The position numbers and the translations under genes were made by a program. Positions 39,101 through 52,200 of a DNA stretch of 64,000 nt are shown piece by piece. Under the pieces are notes generated by a model that was given only the letters and a program-made list of their open reading frames with translations, ran no database searches and had not been told where the DNA came from. The first letter of the stretch is position 1. Every line of letters begins with the position of its first letter. Origin of the DNA: Nomia melanderi (lineage: Eukaryota > Arthropoda > Insecta > Hymenoptera > Halictidae); the NCBI RefSeq assembly GCF_051020985.1, contig NW_027475171.1:186001-250000 (forward strand), given 5' to 3'.

Positions 39101-40678
39101 GAAAATCCAATATATATCTGGTGCTATCTCGGGTGCTATTAGAGATAGCGCAATAAATCAAAGTGCATTGTCTTTAGGATGCCCTGGCGCATGAATCTGG
39201 CCAGCGGGAAGGTCCTCGGACAACCAGGGGCCGAGAAAACCACCGTCACATGGGGCCGGACACTCAGGGTCAGGGGAAAATCCAATATATATCTGGTGAT
39301 ATCTCGGGTGCTATTAGCGATACGCAATAACTCAAAGTGCATTGTTTGCAGCAGGCCCTGGCGCATGAATCTGTGCAGCGGGAACGACCTCGGAGCACCA
39401 GTTGCCGAGAAAACCACCGTCTCATGGGGTCGCACTCTCAGGGTCAGGGAAAAATCCAATATATATCTGGTGATATCTCGCGTGCTATTACAGATAGCGC
39501 AATAAATCAAAGTGCATTGTCTGTAGGAGGCCCTGGCGCATGAATCTGTGCAGCGGGATCGACCTCGGACCACCAGGAGCCGAGAAAACTACCGTCTCAT
39601 GGGGTCGGACACTCAGGGTCAGGTAAAAATCCAATATATATTTGGTGATATCTCGGCTGCTATTACAGATAGCGGAATAAATCAAAGTGCATTGTCTGTA
39701 GGAGGACCTGGCGCATGAATCTGTGCAGCGGGATCGACCTCGGACCACCAGGGGCCGAGAAAACCACCATCCCATGGGGTCGGACGCTCAGGGTCAGGGA
39801 AAAATCCAATATATATCTGGTGATATCTCGGCTGCTATTACAGATAGCGCAATAAACCAAAGTGAATTATCTGCAGGAGGCCCTGGCGCATGAATCTGCG
39901 CAGCGGGAACGAGCTCGGAACAGCAGGGGCCGAGAAAACCACCGTCTCATGGGGCCGGACTGTCTGGGTCAGGGAAAAATCCAATATAAATCTGGTGATA
40001 TGTCGGGAGCTATTAGAGATAGCGCAATAAACCAAAGTGCATTGTCTGCAGGAGGCCCTTGCGCATGAATCTGTGCCGCGGGAACGACCTCGGACAAACA
40101 GGGGCCGAGAAAACTAACGTCTCATGGGGTCGGACACTCAGGGTCAGGGAAAAATCCAATATATATCTGGTGATATCTCGGGTGCTATTAGAGATAGCGC
40201 AATAAATCAAAGTGAATTATCTGCAGGGGCACTGTCGCATGAATCTGAGAAGCGGGATCGACCTCGGACCACCAGGAGCCGAGAAAACTACCGTCTCATG
40301 GGGTCGGACACTCAGGGTCAGGTAAAAATCCAATATATATTTGGTGATATCTCGGCTGCTATTACAGATAGCGGAATAAATCAAAGTGCATTGTCTGTAG
40401 GAGGACCTGGCGCATGAATCTGTGCAGCGGGATCGACCTCGGACCACCAGGGGCCGAGAAAATCACCGTCTCATGGGGCCGGACTGTCAGGGTCAGGGAA
40501 AAATCCAATATATATCTGGTGATATCTCAGGTGCTATTAGAGATAGCGCAATAAATCAAAGTGAATTATCTGCAGGGGCACTGTCGCATGAATCTGAGAA
40601 GCGGGATCGACCTCGGACCACCAGGGGCCGAGAAAACTACCGTCTCATGGGGTCGGACACTCAGGGTAAGGGAAAAAT
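36177..40678 (+). repeat. Block E long repeat, copy E2
   Basis: Near-identical partner of 29352-33853. After its right edge the sequence reads aatctaatataaatctgg, where E1 reads aatccaatatatatctgg. It then continues into different monomers (tctcgcgtgctattacag, gtaggaggcccttgcgc). The constant offset over 4.5 kb shows that no net indel has occurred in either copy since duplication. Confidence 0.93.
37830..37900 (+). repeat. Replacement-block monomer (E2)
   Basis: E2 partner of the copy at 31005-31075. Confidence 0.87.
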
Positions 40679-42245
40679 CTAATATAAATCTGGTGATATC
40701 TCGCGTGCTATTACAGATAGCGCAATAAATCAAAGTGCATTGTCTGTAGGAGGCCCTGGCGCATGAATCTGTGCAGCGGGAACGACCTCGGACCACCAGG
40801 GGCCGAGAAAACTACCGTCTCATGGGGCCGGACTGTCAGGGTCAGGGAAAAATCCAATATAAATCTGGTGATGTATCGGGTGCTATTACAGATAGCGCAA
40901 TAAATCAAAGTGCATTGTCCGTAGGAGGCCCTTGCGCATTAATCTGTGCAGCAAGAACGACCTCGGACCACCAGGAGCCGAGAAAACCACCGACTCATGG
41001 GGCCGGACACACTGGGTCAGGGCAAAATTCAATATATATCTGGTGATATCTCGGGTGCTATTAGAGATAGCGCTATAAAGCAAAGTGCATTGTCTGTAGG
41101 AGACCATGGCGTATGAATCTGTGCATCAGGAATGACCTCGGAACACCAGGGTCCGAGAACCCCATCGACACATGGGGCCGGACTGTCAGGGTCAAGGAAA
41201 AATCCAATATATATCTGGTGATATCTCGGGTGCTATTAGGGATAGCGAAATAAATCAAAGTGCATTGTCTGCAGGAGTCCCTGGCGCATGAATCTGTGCA
41301 GCGGGAACGACCTCGGAGCACCAGGGGCCGAGAAAACCACCGTCTCATGCGGTCGGACACTCAGGGTCAGGCAAAAATCCAATATATATCTGGTGATATC
41401 TCGGGTGCTATTACAGATAGCGCAATAAATCAAAGTGCATTGTCTGCAGGAGGCCCTGGCGCATGAATCTGTGTAGCGGGAACGACCTCGGACCACCAGG
41501 GGCCGAGAAAACCACCGTCTCATGGGGTCGGACTGTCAGGGTCAGGGAAAAATCCAATATATATCTGGTGATATCTCGGGTGCTATTAGAGATAGCGCAA
41601 TAAATCAAAGTGCATTGTCTGCAGGAGGCCCTGGCGCATGAATCTGTGTAGCGGGAACGACCTCGGACCACCAGGGGCCGAGAAAACCACCCTCTCATGG
41701 TGCCGGACTGTCAGGGTCATCGAGAAAAACACATTATATATCTGGTGATATCTCGGGTATTATTAGAGATAGCGCAATAAATCAAAGTGCATTGTCTGCA
41801 GGAAGCCCTGGCGCATGATTCTGTGCAGCGGGAACGACCTCGGACCACCAGGGGCCGAGAAAATCACCGTCTCATGGGGCCGGACTGTCAGGGTCAGGGA
41901 AAAATCCAATATATATCTGGTGATATCTCGGGTGCAATTAGAGATAACGCAATAAACCAAAGTGAATTATCTGCAGGAAGCCGTGGCGCATGATTCTGCG
42001 TAGCGGGAACGACCTCGGACGACCAGGGGCCGAGAAAACCACCGTCTCATGGGTCCGGACACTCAGGGTAAGGGAAAAATCCAATATATATCTGGTGATA
42101 TCTCGGATGCTATTACAGATAGCTAAATAAATCAAAGTGTATTGTCTGTAGGAGGCCCTGGCGCATGAATCTGACCAGCGGGAACGACCTCGGACCACTA
42201 GGGGCCGAGAAGACCACCGTCTCATGGGGCCGGACACTCAGGGGC
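40679..42245 (+). repeat. Right flank of Block E with partial copy of the 702-bp segment
   Basis: Bases 40679-41690 are mixed monomers, including two almost identical ones at about 41440-41690 (gaatctgtgtagcggg twice). Bases 41688-42245 reproduce 34690-35247, including the 177-bp monomer, cgtagcgggaacg and gccgagaagacc. The copy stops at cactcaggggcagggg, where a Block A-type sequence begins. Confidence 0.83.
41690..41765 (+). repeat. 177-bp variant monomer (right flank of Block E)
   Basis: tcatcgagaa at 41717. It differs from the others by gggtattattag. It is the last of the nine copies seen. Confidence 0.88.
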
Positions 42246-42249
42246 AGGG

Positions 42250-43560
42250 GAAAATCCAATATATACCTGGTGATATCTCGGGTGCTATTACAGATAGCGC
42301 AATAAATCAAAGTGCATTGTCTGCAGGAGGCCCTGGCGCATGAATCTGTGCAGCGGGAACGACCTCGGACCACCAGGGGCCGAGAAAACCGCCGTCTCAT
42401 GGGGTCGGACACTCAGGATCAGGTAAAAGTCCAATATAAATCTGGTGATATCTCGGGTGCTATTACAGATAGCGCAATAAATCAAAGTGCATTGTCTACA
42501 GGAGGCCATAGCGCATGCATCTGTGCAGCGGGAACGACCTCGGACAACCAGCGGCCGAGAAAACCACAGTCTCATGGGGCCGGACACTCAGGGTCAGGGA
42601 AAAATCCAATATATATCTGGTGATATCTCGGGTGCTATTACAGATAGCGCAATAAATCAAAGTGCATTATCTCTAGGAGGCCCTGGCGCATGAATCTGTG
42701 CAGCGGTATCGACTTCGGACCACTAGGGGCCGAGAAAACCATCGACACATGGGGCCGGACACTCAGGGTCAGGGAAAAATCCAATATATATCTGGTGATA
42801 TCTCGGGTGCTCTTACAGATAGCGCACTAAACCAAAGTGAATTATCTGCAGGGGGCCCTGGCGCATGAATCTGTGCAGCGGGAACGACCTCGGAATACCA
42901 GGGGCCGAGAAAACCACCGACACATGGGGCCGGCCACTCAGGGTCAGGGAAAAATCGAATATATATCTGGTGATATCTCAGGTTCTATTAGAGATAGCGC
43001 AATAAATCAAAGTGCATTGTCTGCAGGAGGCCCTAGCGCATGAATCTGTGCAGCGGGTACGACCTCGGACCACCAGGGGCCGAGAAAACCACCGTCTCAT
43101 GGGGCCGGACACTCAGGGTTGGGGAAAAATCCAATATATATCTGGTGATATCTCGGGTGCTATTAGAGATAGCGCGATAAATCAAAGTGCATTGTCTGCA
43201 GGAGGCCCTAGCGCATGCATCTGTGCAGCGGGAACGACCTCGGTCCTCCAGCGGCCGAGAAAACCACCGTCTCATGGGGCCGGACTGTCCGGATCAGGTA
43301 AAAATCCAATATAAATCTGGTGATATCTCGGGTGCCATTACAGATAGCGCGATAAATCAAAGTGCATTGTCTGCAGAAATCCCTGGCGCATGAATCTGTG
43401 AAGCAGCAACGACGTCGGCACACCAGGGGCCAAAATAATTACAGATTTTCGGTATCCGTCACCCAAGGTCATGTAAAAATTCAGCATATATCTGGTGATA
43501 TCTCGGGTGCTATTAGAGATAGCGCAATAAATCAAAGTGCATTGTCTGCAGGAGGCCCTG
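42250..43560 (+). repeat. Block F: displaced copy of Block A-type monomers
   Basis: Bases about 42255-42680 match 1659-2084 (aatatatacctggtg, aaaaccgccgtctc, caggtaaaagtcc, catgcatctgtgc). Bases 42690-43044 match 10146-10500 (gcagcggtatcgac, ctcttacagatagcgcac, gacctcggaatacc). Bases about 42875-43530 match 3154-3809 (ctcaggttctattag, cagcgggtacgacc, gtctgcagaaatccc and the replacement-block monomer). The order is compressed relative to Block A. Agreement is high, with substitutions such as gacttcgg. Confidence 0.9.
43410..43495 (+). repeat. Replacement-block monomer (Block F)
   Basis: Same gattttcggtatcc form as in Block A, supporting the relationship of Block F to Block A. Confidence 0.88.
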
Positions 43561-43659
43561 GCGCATGAATCTGAGAAGCGGGATCGACCACAGATCACGA
43601 GGGACCGAGAAAACCATCGACACATGGGGCCTGACTGTCAGGGTCAAGGAAAAATCCAA

Positions 43660-46459
43660 TATATATCTGGTGATATCTCGGGTGCTATTAGGGATAGCGA
43701 AATAAATCAAAGTGCATTGTCTGCAGGATGCCCTGGCGCATGAATCTGTGCAGCGGGAACGACCTCGGACCACCAGGGGCCGAGAAAACCACCGTCTCAT
43801 GGGGCCGGACACACAGGGTCAGGGAAAAATCCAATATATATCTGGTGATATCTCGGGTGCTCTTACAGATATCGCACTAAACCAAAGTGAATTATCTGCA
43901 AGGAGCCCTGGCGCATGAATCTGTGCAGCGCGAACGACCTCGGTTCAACAGGGGCCGAGAAAACCACCGACACATGTTGCCGGACACACAAGGTCATGTA
44001 ATAATCCAGGATGTATCTGATGATATCTCGGGTGCTATTAGAGATAGCGCGATATATCAAAGTGCATTGTCTGCAGGAGGCCCTGGCTCATGAATCTGTG
44101 CAGCGGGAACGACCTCGGACGACCAGGGGCCGAGAAAACCACAGTCTCATGGGGCCTGACACTCAGGGTCAGGGTAAAATCCAATATATATCTGGTGATA
44201 TCTCGGGTGCTATTACAGATAGCGCAATAAATCAAAGTGCATTGTCTGTAGGAGGCCCTGGCGCATGAATCTGTGCAGCGCGAACGACCTCGGACGACCA
44301 GGGGCCGAGAAAACCACAGTCTCATGGGGCCTGACACTCAGGGTCAGGGGAAAATCCGATATATATCTGCTGATATCTCGGGTGCTATTACAGATAGCGC
44401 AATGAATCAAAGTGCATTGTCTGTAGGAGGCCCTGACGCATGAATCTGTGCAGCGGTAACGACCTCGGACCACCAGGGGCCGAGAAAACGACCGCCTCAT
44501 GGGGCCGGGCTCTCAGGGTCAGTGAAAAATCCAATATATATCTGGTGTTATCTCGACTGCTATTACAGATAGCGCAATAAATCAAAGTGCATTGTCTGTA
44601 GGAGACCCTGTCGCATGAACCTGTGCAGCGGGAACGACCTCGGACCACCAGGGGCCGAGAAAACTACCGTCTCATGGGGCCGGTCACTCAGGGTCAGTGA
44701 AAAATGCAATATATATCTGCTGATATCTCGGGTGCTATTAGAGATAGCGCAATAAACGAAAGTGAATTATCTGCAGGAGGCCCTGGCGCATGAATCTATG
44801 CAGCGGGAACGACCTCGGACCACCAGGGGCCGAGAAAACGACCGTCTCATGGGGCCGGACACTCAGGGTCAGTGAAAAATCCAATATATATCTGCTGATA
44901 TCTCGGGTGCTATTACAGATAGCGCAATAAATCAAAGTGCATTGTCTGTAGGAGGCCCTGGCGCATGAATCTGTGCAGCGGGAACGAACTCGGACCACCA
45001 GGGGCCGAAAAAACCGCAGTCTCATGGGGACGGACACTCAGGGTCAGGGTAAAATCCAATATATATCTGGTGATATCTCGGGTGCTATTACAGACAGCGC
45101 AATAAATCAAAGTGCATTGTCTGTAGGAGGCCCTGGCGCATGAATCTGTGCAGCGGGAACGACCTCGGACCACCAGGGGCCGAGAAAACCACCGTCTCAT
45201 GGGGCCGGACACTCAGGGTCAGTGAAAAGTCCAATATATATCTGCTGATACCTCGGTTGCTATTACAGATAGCGCAATAAATCAAAGTGCATTGTCTGTA
45301 GGAGACCCTGTCGCATGAACCTGTGCAGCGGGAAAGACCTCGGACCACCAGGGGCCGAGAAAACTACCGTCTCATGGGGCCGGTCACTCAGGGTCAGTGA
45401 AAAATGCAATATATATCTGCTGATATCTCGGGTGCTATTAGAGATAGCGCAATAAACGAAAGTGAATTATCTGCAGGAGGCCCTGGCGCATGAATCTATG
45501 CAGCGGGAACGACCTCGGACCACCAGGGGCCGAGAAAACGACCGTCTCATGGGGCCGGACACTCAGGGTCAGTGAAAAATCCAATATATATCTGCTGATA
45601 TCTCGGGTGCTATTACAGATAGCGCAATAAATCAAAGTGCATTGTCTGTAGGAGGCCCTGGCGCATGAATCTGTGCAGCGGGAACGAACTCGGACCACCA
45701 GGGGCCGAAAAAACCGCAGTCTCATGGGGACGGACACTCAGGGTCAGTGTAAAATCCAATATATATCTGGTGATATCTCGGGTGCTAAAACAGATAGCGC
45801 AATAAATCAAAGTGCATTGTCTGTAGGAGGCCCTGGCGCATGAATCTGTGCAGCGGGAATGACCTCGGACCACCAGGGGCCGAGAAAACGACCGCCTCAT
45901 GAGGCCGGACACTCAGGGTCAGTGAAAAATCCGATATATATCTGCTGATATCTCGGGTGCTATTACAGATAGCGCAATAAATCAAAGTGCATTGTCTGTA
46001 GGAGGCCCTGGCGCATGAATCTGTGCAGCGGGAACGAGCTCGGACCACCAGGGGCCGAGAAAACCACAGTCTCATGGGGCCGGACACTCAGGGTCAGGGG
46101 AAAATCCAATATATATCTGGTGATATCTCGGGTGCTATTAGAGATAGCGCAATAATCCAAAGTGAATTATCTGCAGGAGGCCCTGGCGCATGAATCTGTG
46201 CAACGGGAACGACCTCGGACCACCAGGGACCGAGAAAACCACAGTCTCATGGGGCCGGACACTCAGGGTCAGGGGAAAATCCAATATATATCTGGTGATA
46301 TCTCGGCTGCTATTACAGATAGCGCAATAAATCAAAGTGCATTGTCTGTAGGAGGCCCTGGCGCATGAATCTGTGCAGCGGGAACGACCTCGGAACACCA
46401 GGGACCGAGAAAACCACCGTCTCATGGGGCCGGACACTCAGGGTCAGTGAAAAATCCAA
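43660..46459 (+). repeat. Block G HOR, copy G1 (16 monomers, 2800 bp)
   Basis: Starts around gctattagggatagcgaaat and runs through cttacagatatcgcac, ctcggttcaacagg, gtcatgtaataatccagg, gccctggctcatg, ggagaccctgtcgcatg and gctaaaacagatagcgc. The same series restarts 2800 bp later. Only about six or seven differences from G2 were noticed, such as ccgatatat against ccaatatat (44358/47158) and ccctgacgc against ccctggcgc (44434/47234). Confidence 0.94.
44560..45890 (+). repeat. Four-monomer (700 bp) tandem repeat inside the Block G unit
   Basis: Bases about 44560-45190 and 45260-45890 share ggagaccctgtcgcatg, cggtcactcagggtcagtg, aaaatgcaatatatatctgc, caataaacgaaagtg, gaatctatgcagcgg, gggaacgaactcgg and gccgaaaaaaccgcag in order, 700 bp apart. 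The pair is reproduced in G2 (about 47360-48690), so the four-monomer duplication is older than the 16-monomer duplication. Confidence 0.9.
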
Positions 46460-49265
46460 TATATATCTGGTGATATCTCGGGTGCTATTAGGGATAGCGA
46501 AATAAATCAAAGTGCATTGTCTGCAGGATGCCCTGGCGCATGAATCTGTGCAGCGGGAACGACCTCGGACCACCAGGGGCCGAGAAAACCACCGTCTCAT
46601 GGGGCCGGACACACAGGGTCAGGGAAAAATCCAATATATATCTGGTGATATCTCGGGTGCTCTTACAGATATCGCACTAAACCAAAGTGAATTATCTGCA
46701 AGGAGCCCTGGCGCATGAATCTGTGCAGCGCGAACGACCTCGGTTCAACAGGGGCCGAGAAAACCACCGACACATGTTGCCGGACACACAAGGTCATGTA
46801 ATAATCCAGGATGTATCTGATGATATCTCGGGTGCTATTAGAGATAGCGCGATATATCAAAGTGCATTGTCTGCAGGAGGCCCTGGCTCATGAATCTGTG
46901 CAGCGGGAACGACCTCGGACGACCAGGGGCCGAGAAAACCACAGTCTCATGGGGCCTGACACTCAGGGTCAGGGTAAAATCCAATATATATCTGGTGATA
47001 TCTCGGGTGCTATTACAGATAGCGCAATAAATCAAAGTGCATTGTCTGTAGGAGGCCCTGGCGCATGAATCTGTGCAGCGCGAACGACCTCGGACGACCA
47101 GGGGCCGAGAAAACCACAGTCTCATGGGGCCTGACACTCAGGGTCAGGGGAAAATCCAATATATATCTGCTGATATCTCGGGTGCTATTACAGATAGCGG
47201 AATGAATCAAAGTGCATTGTCTGTAGGAGGCCCTGGCGCATGAATCTGTGCAGCGGTAACGACCTCGGACCACCAGGGGCCGAGAAAACGACCGCCTCAT
47301 GGGGCCGGGCTCTCAGGGTCAGTGAAAAATCCAATATATATCTGGTGTTATCTCGACTGCTATTACAGATAGCGCAATAAATCAAAGTGCATTGTCTGTA
47401 GGAGACCCTGTCGCATGAACCTGTGCAGCGGGAACGACCTCGGACCACCAGGGGCCGAGAAAACTACCGTCTCATGGGGCCGGTCACTCAGGGTCAGTGA
47501 AAAATGCAATATATATCTGCTGATATCTCGGGTGCTATTAGAGATAGCGCAATAAACGAAAGTGAATTATCTGCAGGAGGCCCTGGCGCATGAATCTATG
47601 CAGCGGGAACGACCTCGGACCACCAGGGGCCGAGAAAACGACCGTCTCATGGGGCCGGACACTCAGGGTCAGTGAAAAATCCAATATATATCTGCTGATA
47701 TCTCGGGTGCTATTACAGATAGCGCAATAAATCAAAGTGCATTGTCTGTAGGAGGCCCTGGCGCATGAATCTGTGCAGCGGGAACGAACTCGGACCACCA
47801 GGGGCCGAAAAAACCGCAGTCTCATGGGGACGGACACTCAGGGTCAGGGTAAAATCCAATATATATCTGGTGATATCTCGGGTGCTATTACAGACAGCGC
47901 AATAAATCAAAGTGCATTGTCTGTAGGAGGCCCTGGCGCATGAATCTGTGCAGCGGGAACGACCTCGGACCACCAGGGGCCGAGAAAACCACCGTCTCAT
48001 GGGGCCGGACACTCAGTGTCAGTGAAAAGTCCAATATATATCTGCTGATACCTCGGGTGCTATTACAGATAGCGCAATAAATCAAAGTGCATTGTCTGTA
48101 GGAGACCCTGTCGCATGAACCTGTGCAGCGGGAAAGACCTCGGACCACCAGGGGCCGAGAAAACTACCGTCTCATGGGGCCGGTCACTCAGGGTCAGTGA
48201 AAAATGCAATATATATCTGCTGATATCTCGGGTGCTATTAGAGATAGCGCAATAAACGAAAGTGAATTATCTGCAGGAGGCCCTGGCGCATGAATCTATG
48301 CAGCGGGAACGACCTCGGACCACCAGGGGCCGAGAAAACGACCGTCTCATGGGGCCGGACACTCAGGGTCAGTGAAAAATCCAATATATATCTGCTGATA
48401 TCTCGGGTGCTATTACAGATAGCGCAATAAATCAAAGTGCATTGTCTGTAGGAGGCCCTGGCGCATGAATCTGTGCAGCGGGAACGAACTCGGACCACCA
48501 GGGGCCGAAAAAACCGCAGTCTCATGGGGACGGACACTCAGGGTCAGTGTAAAATCCAATATATATCTGGTGATATCTCGGGTGCTAAAACAGATAGCGC
48601 AATAAATCAAAGTGCATTGTCTGTAGGAGGCCCTGGCGCATGAATCTGTGCAGCGGGAACGACCTCGGACCACCAGGGGCCGAGAAAACGACCGCCTCAT
48701 GAGGCCGGACACTCAGGGTCAGTGAAAAATCCGATATATATCTGCTGATATCTCGGGTGCTATTACAGATAGCGCAATAAATCAAAGTGCATTGTCTGTA
48801 GGAGGCCCTGGCGCATGAATCTGTGCAGCGGGAACGAGCTCGGACCACCAGGGGCCGAGAAAACCACAGTCTCATGGGGCCGGACACTCAGGGTCAGGGG
48901 AAAATCCAATATATATCTGGTGATATCTCGGGTGCTATTAGAGATAGCGCAATAATCCAAAGTGAATTATCTGCAGGAGGCCCTGGCGCATGAATCTGTG
49001 CAACGGGAACGACCTCGGACCACCAGGGACCGAGAAAACCACAGTCTCATGGGGCCGGACACTCAGGGTCAGGGGAAAATCCAATATATATCTGGTGATA
49101 TCTCGGCTGCTATTACAGATAGCGCAATAAATCAAAGTGCATTGTCTGTAGGAGGCCCTGGCGCATGAATCTGTGCAGCGGGAACGACCTCGGAACACCA
49201 GGGACCGAGAAAACCACCGTCTCATGGGGCCGGACACTCAGGGTCAGTGAAAAATCCAATATATA
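46460..49265 (+). repeat. Block G HOR, copy G2 (16 monomers, 2800 bp)
   Basis: Second copy of G1 in direct tandem. The match ends near 49265, where atatatctggtg becomes atatatgtggtg and the next monomers belong to Block H. G1 and G2 are the only clearly back-to-back, full-length, equal-length HOR pair in the window. Confidence 0.94.
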
Positions 49266-52200
49266 TGTGGTGATATCTCGGGTGCTATTACAGATAGCGC
49301 AATAAATCAAAGTGCATTGTTTGTAGGAGACCCTGGCGCATGAACCTGTGCAGCGGGAACGACCTCGGACCACCAGGGGCCGAGAAAACCACCGTCTCAT
49401 GGGGCCGGACACTCAGGGTCAGGGGAAAATCCAATATATATCCGGTGATATCTCGGGTGCTATTACAGATAGCGCGATAAATCAAAGTGAATTATCTGCT
49501 GGAGGCCCTGGCGCATGAATCTGTGCAACGGGAACGACCTCGGACCACCAGGGACCGAGAAAACCACAGTCTCATGGGGCCGGACACTCAGGGTCAGGGG
49601 AAAATCCAATATATATCTGGTGATATCACGGGTGCTATTAGAGATAGCGCAATAAACCAAAGTGAATTATCTGCAGGAGGCCCTGGCGCATGAATCTGTG
49701 CAGCGGGAAGACCTCGGACCACCAGGGGCCGAGAAAACGACCGTCTCATGGGGCCGGACACTCAGGGTCAGGGTAAAATCCAATATATATCTGGTGATAT
49801 CTCGGGTGCTATTACAGATAGCGCAATAAATCAAAGTGCATTGTTTGTAGGAGACCCTGGCGCATGAACCTGTGCAGCGTGAACGATCTCGGACCACCAG
49901 GGGCCGAGAAAACCACCGTCTCATGGGGCCGGACACTCAGGGACAGGGGAATATCCAATATATATCCGGTGATATCTCGGGTGCTATTACAGATAGCGCG
50001 ATAAATCAAAGTGCATTGTCTGTAGGAGGCGCTGGCGCATGAATCTGTGCAGCGGGAACGACCTCGGACCACCAGGGGCCGAGAAAACCACAGTCTCATG
50101 GGGCCGGACACTCAGGGTCAGGGGAAAATCCAATATATATCTGGTGATATCTCTGGTGCTATTAGAGATAGCGCAATAATCCAAAGTGAATTATCTGCAG
50201 GAGACCCTGGCGCATGAATCTGTGCAACGGGAACGACCTCGGACCACCAGGGACCGAGAAAACCACAGTCTCATGGGGCCGGACACTCAGGGTCAGGGGA
50301 AAATCCAATATATATCTGGTGATATCTCGGGTGCTATTACAGATAGCGCAATAAATCAAAGTGCATTGTCTGTAGGAGGCCCTGGCGCATGAATCTGTGC
50401 AACGGGAACGACCTCGGACCACCAGGGGCCGAGAAAACCACAGTCTCATGGGGCCGGACACTCAGGGTCAGGGGAAAATCCAATATATATATGGTGATAT
50501 CTCGGGTGCTATTAGAGATAGCGCAATAAACCAAAGTGCATTGTCTGTAGGAGGCCCTGGCGCATGAATCTCTGCAGCGGGAACGACCTCGGAACACCAG
50601 GGACCGAGAAAACCACCGTCTCATGGGGCCGGACTCTCAGGGTCAGTGAAAAATCCAATACATATGTGGTGATGTCTCGGGTGCTATTACAGATAGCGCA
50701 ATAAATCAAAGTGCATTGTCTGTAGGAGACCCTGGCGCATAAGCCTGTGCAGCGCGAACGACCTCGGACCACCAGGGACCGAGAAAACCACAGTCTCATG
50801 GGGCCGGACACTCAGGGTCAGGGGAAAATCCAATATATATCTGGTGATATCACGGGTGCTATTAGAGATAGCGCAATAAACCAAAGTGAATTATCTGCAG
50901 GAGGCCCTGGCGCATGAATCTGTGCGGCGGGAAGACCTTGGACCTCCAGGGGCCGAGACAACGACCGTTTCATGGGGCCGGACACTCAGGGTCAGGGGAA
51001 AATCCAATATATATCTGGTGATATCTCGGGTGCTATTATAGATAGCGCAATAATCCAAAGTGAATTATCTGCAGGAGGCCCTGGCGCATGAATCTGTGCA
51101 GCGGGAAGACCTCGGACCACCAGGGGCCGAGAAAACGACCGTCTCATGGGGCCGGACACTCAGGGTCAGGGTAAAATCCAATATATATCTGGTGATATCT
51201 CGGGTGCTATTACAGATAGCGCAATAAATCAAAGTCCATTGTCTGTAGGAGGCCCTGGCGCATGAATCTGTGCAGCGGGAACGACCTCGGACCACCAGGG
51301 GCCGAAAAAACCACAGTCTCATGGGGCCGGACACTCAGGGTCAGGGGAAAATCCAATATATATCTGGTGATATCTCGGGTGATATTACAGATAGCGCAAT
51401 AAATCAAAGTGCATTGTCTGTAGGAGGCCCTGGCGCATGAATCTGTGCAACGGGAACGACCTCGGACCACCAGGGGCCGAGAAAACCACAGTCTCATGGG
51501 GCCGGACACTCAGGGTCAGGGGAAAATCCAATATATATCTGGTGATATCTCGGGAGCTATTAGAGATAGCGCAATAAACCAAAGTGCATTGTCTGTAGGA
51601 GGCCCTGGCGCATGAATCTGTGCAGCGGGAACGACCTCGGAACACCAGGGACCGAGAAAACCACCGTCTCATGGGGCCGGACACTCAGGGTCAGTGAAAA
51701 ATCCAATACATATGTGGTGATGTCTCGGGTGCTATTACAGATAGCGCAATAAATCAAAGTGCATTGTCTGTAGGAGACCCTGGCGCATGAGCCTGTGCAG
51801 CGGGAACGACCTCGGACCACCAGGGGCCGAAAAAACCACAGTCTCATGGGGCCGGACACTCAGGGTCAGGGGAAAATCCAATATATATCTGGTGATATCT
51901 CGGGTGCTATTAGAGATAGCGCAATAAACCAAAGTGCATTGTCTGTAGGAGGCCCTGGCGCATGAATCTGTGCAGCGGGAACGACCTCGGAACACCAGGG
52001 ACCGAGAAAACCACCGTCTCATGGGGCCGGACACTCAGGGTCAGTGAAAAATCCAATACATATGTGGTGATATCTCGGGTGCTATTACAGATAGCGCAAT
52101 AAATCAAAGTGCATTGTCTGTAGGAGACCCTGGCGCATGAGCCTGTGCAGCGGGAACGTCCTCGGACGACCAGGGGCCGAAAAAACCACAGTCTCATGGG

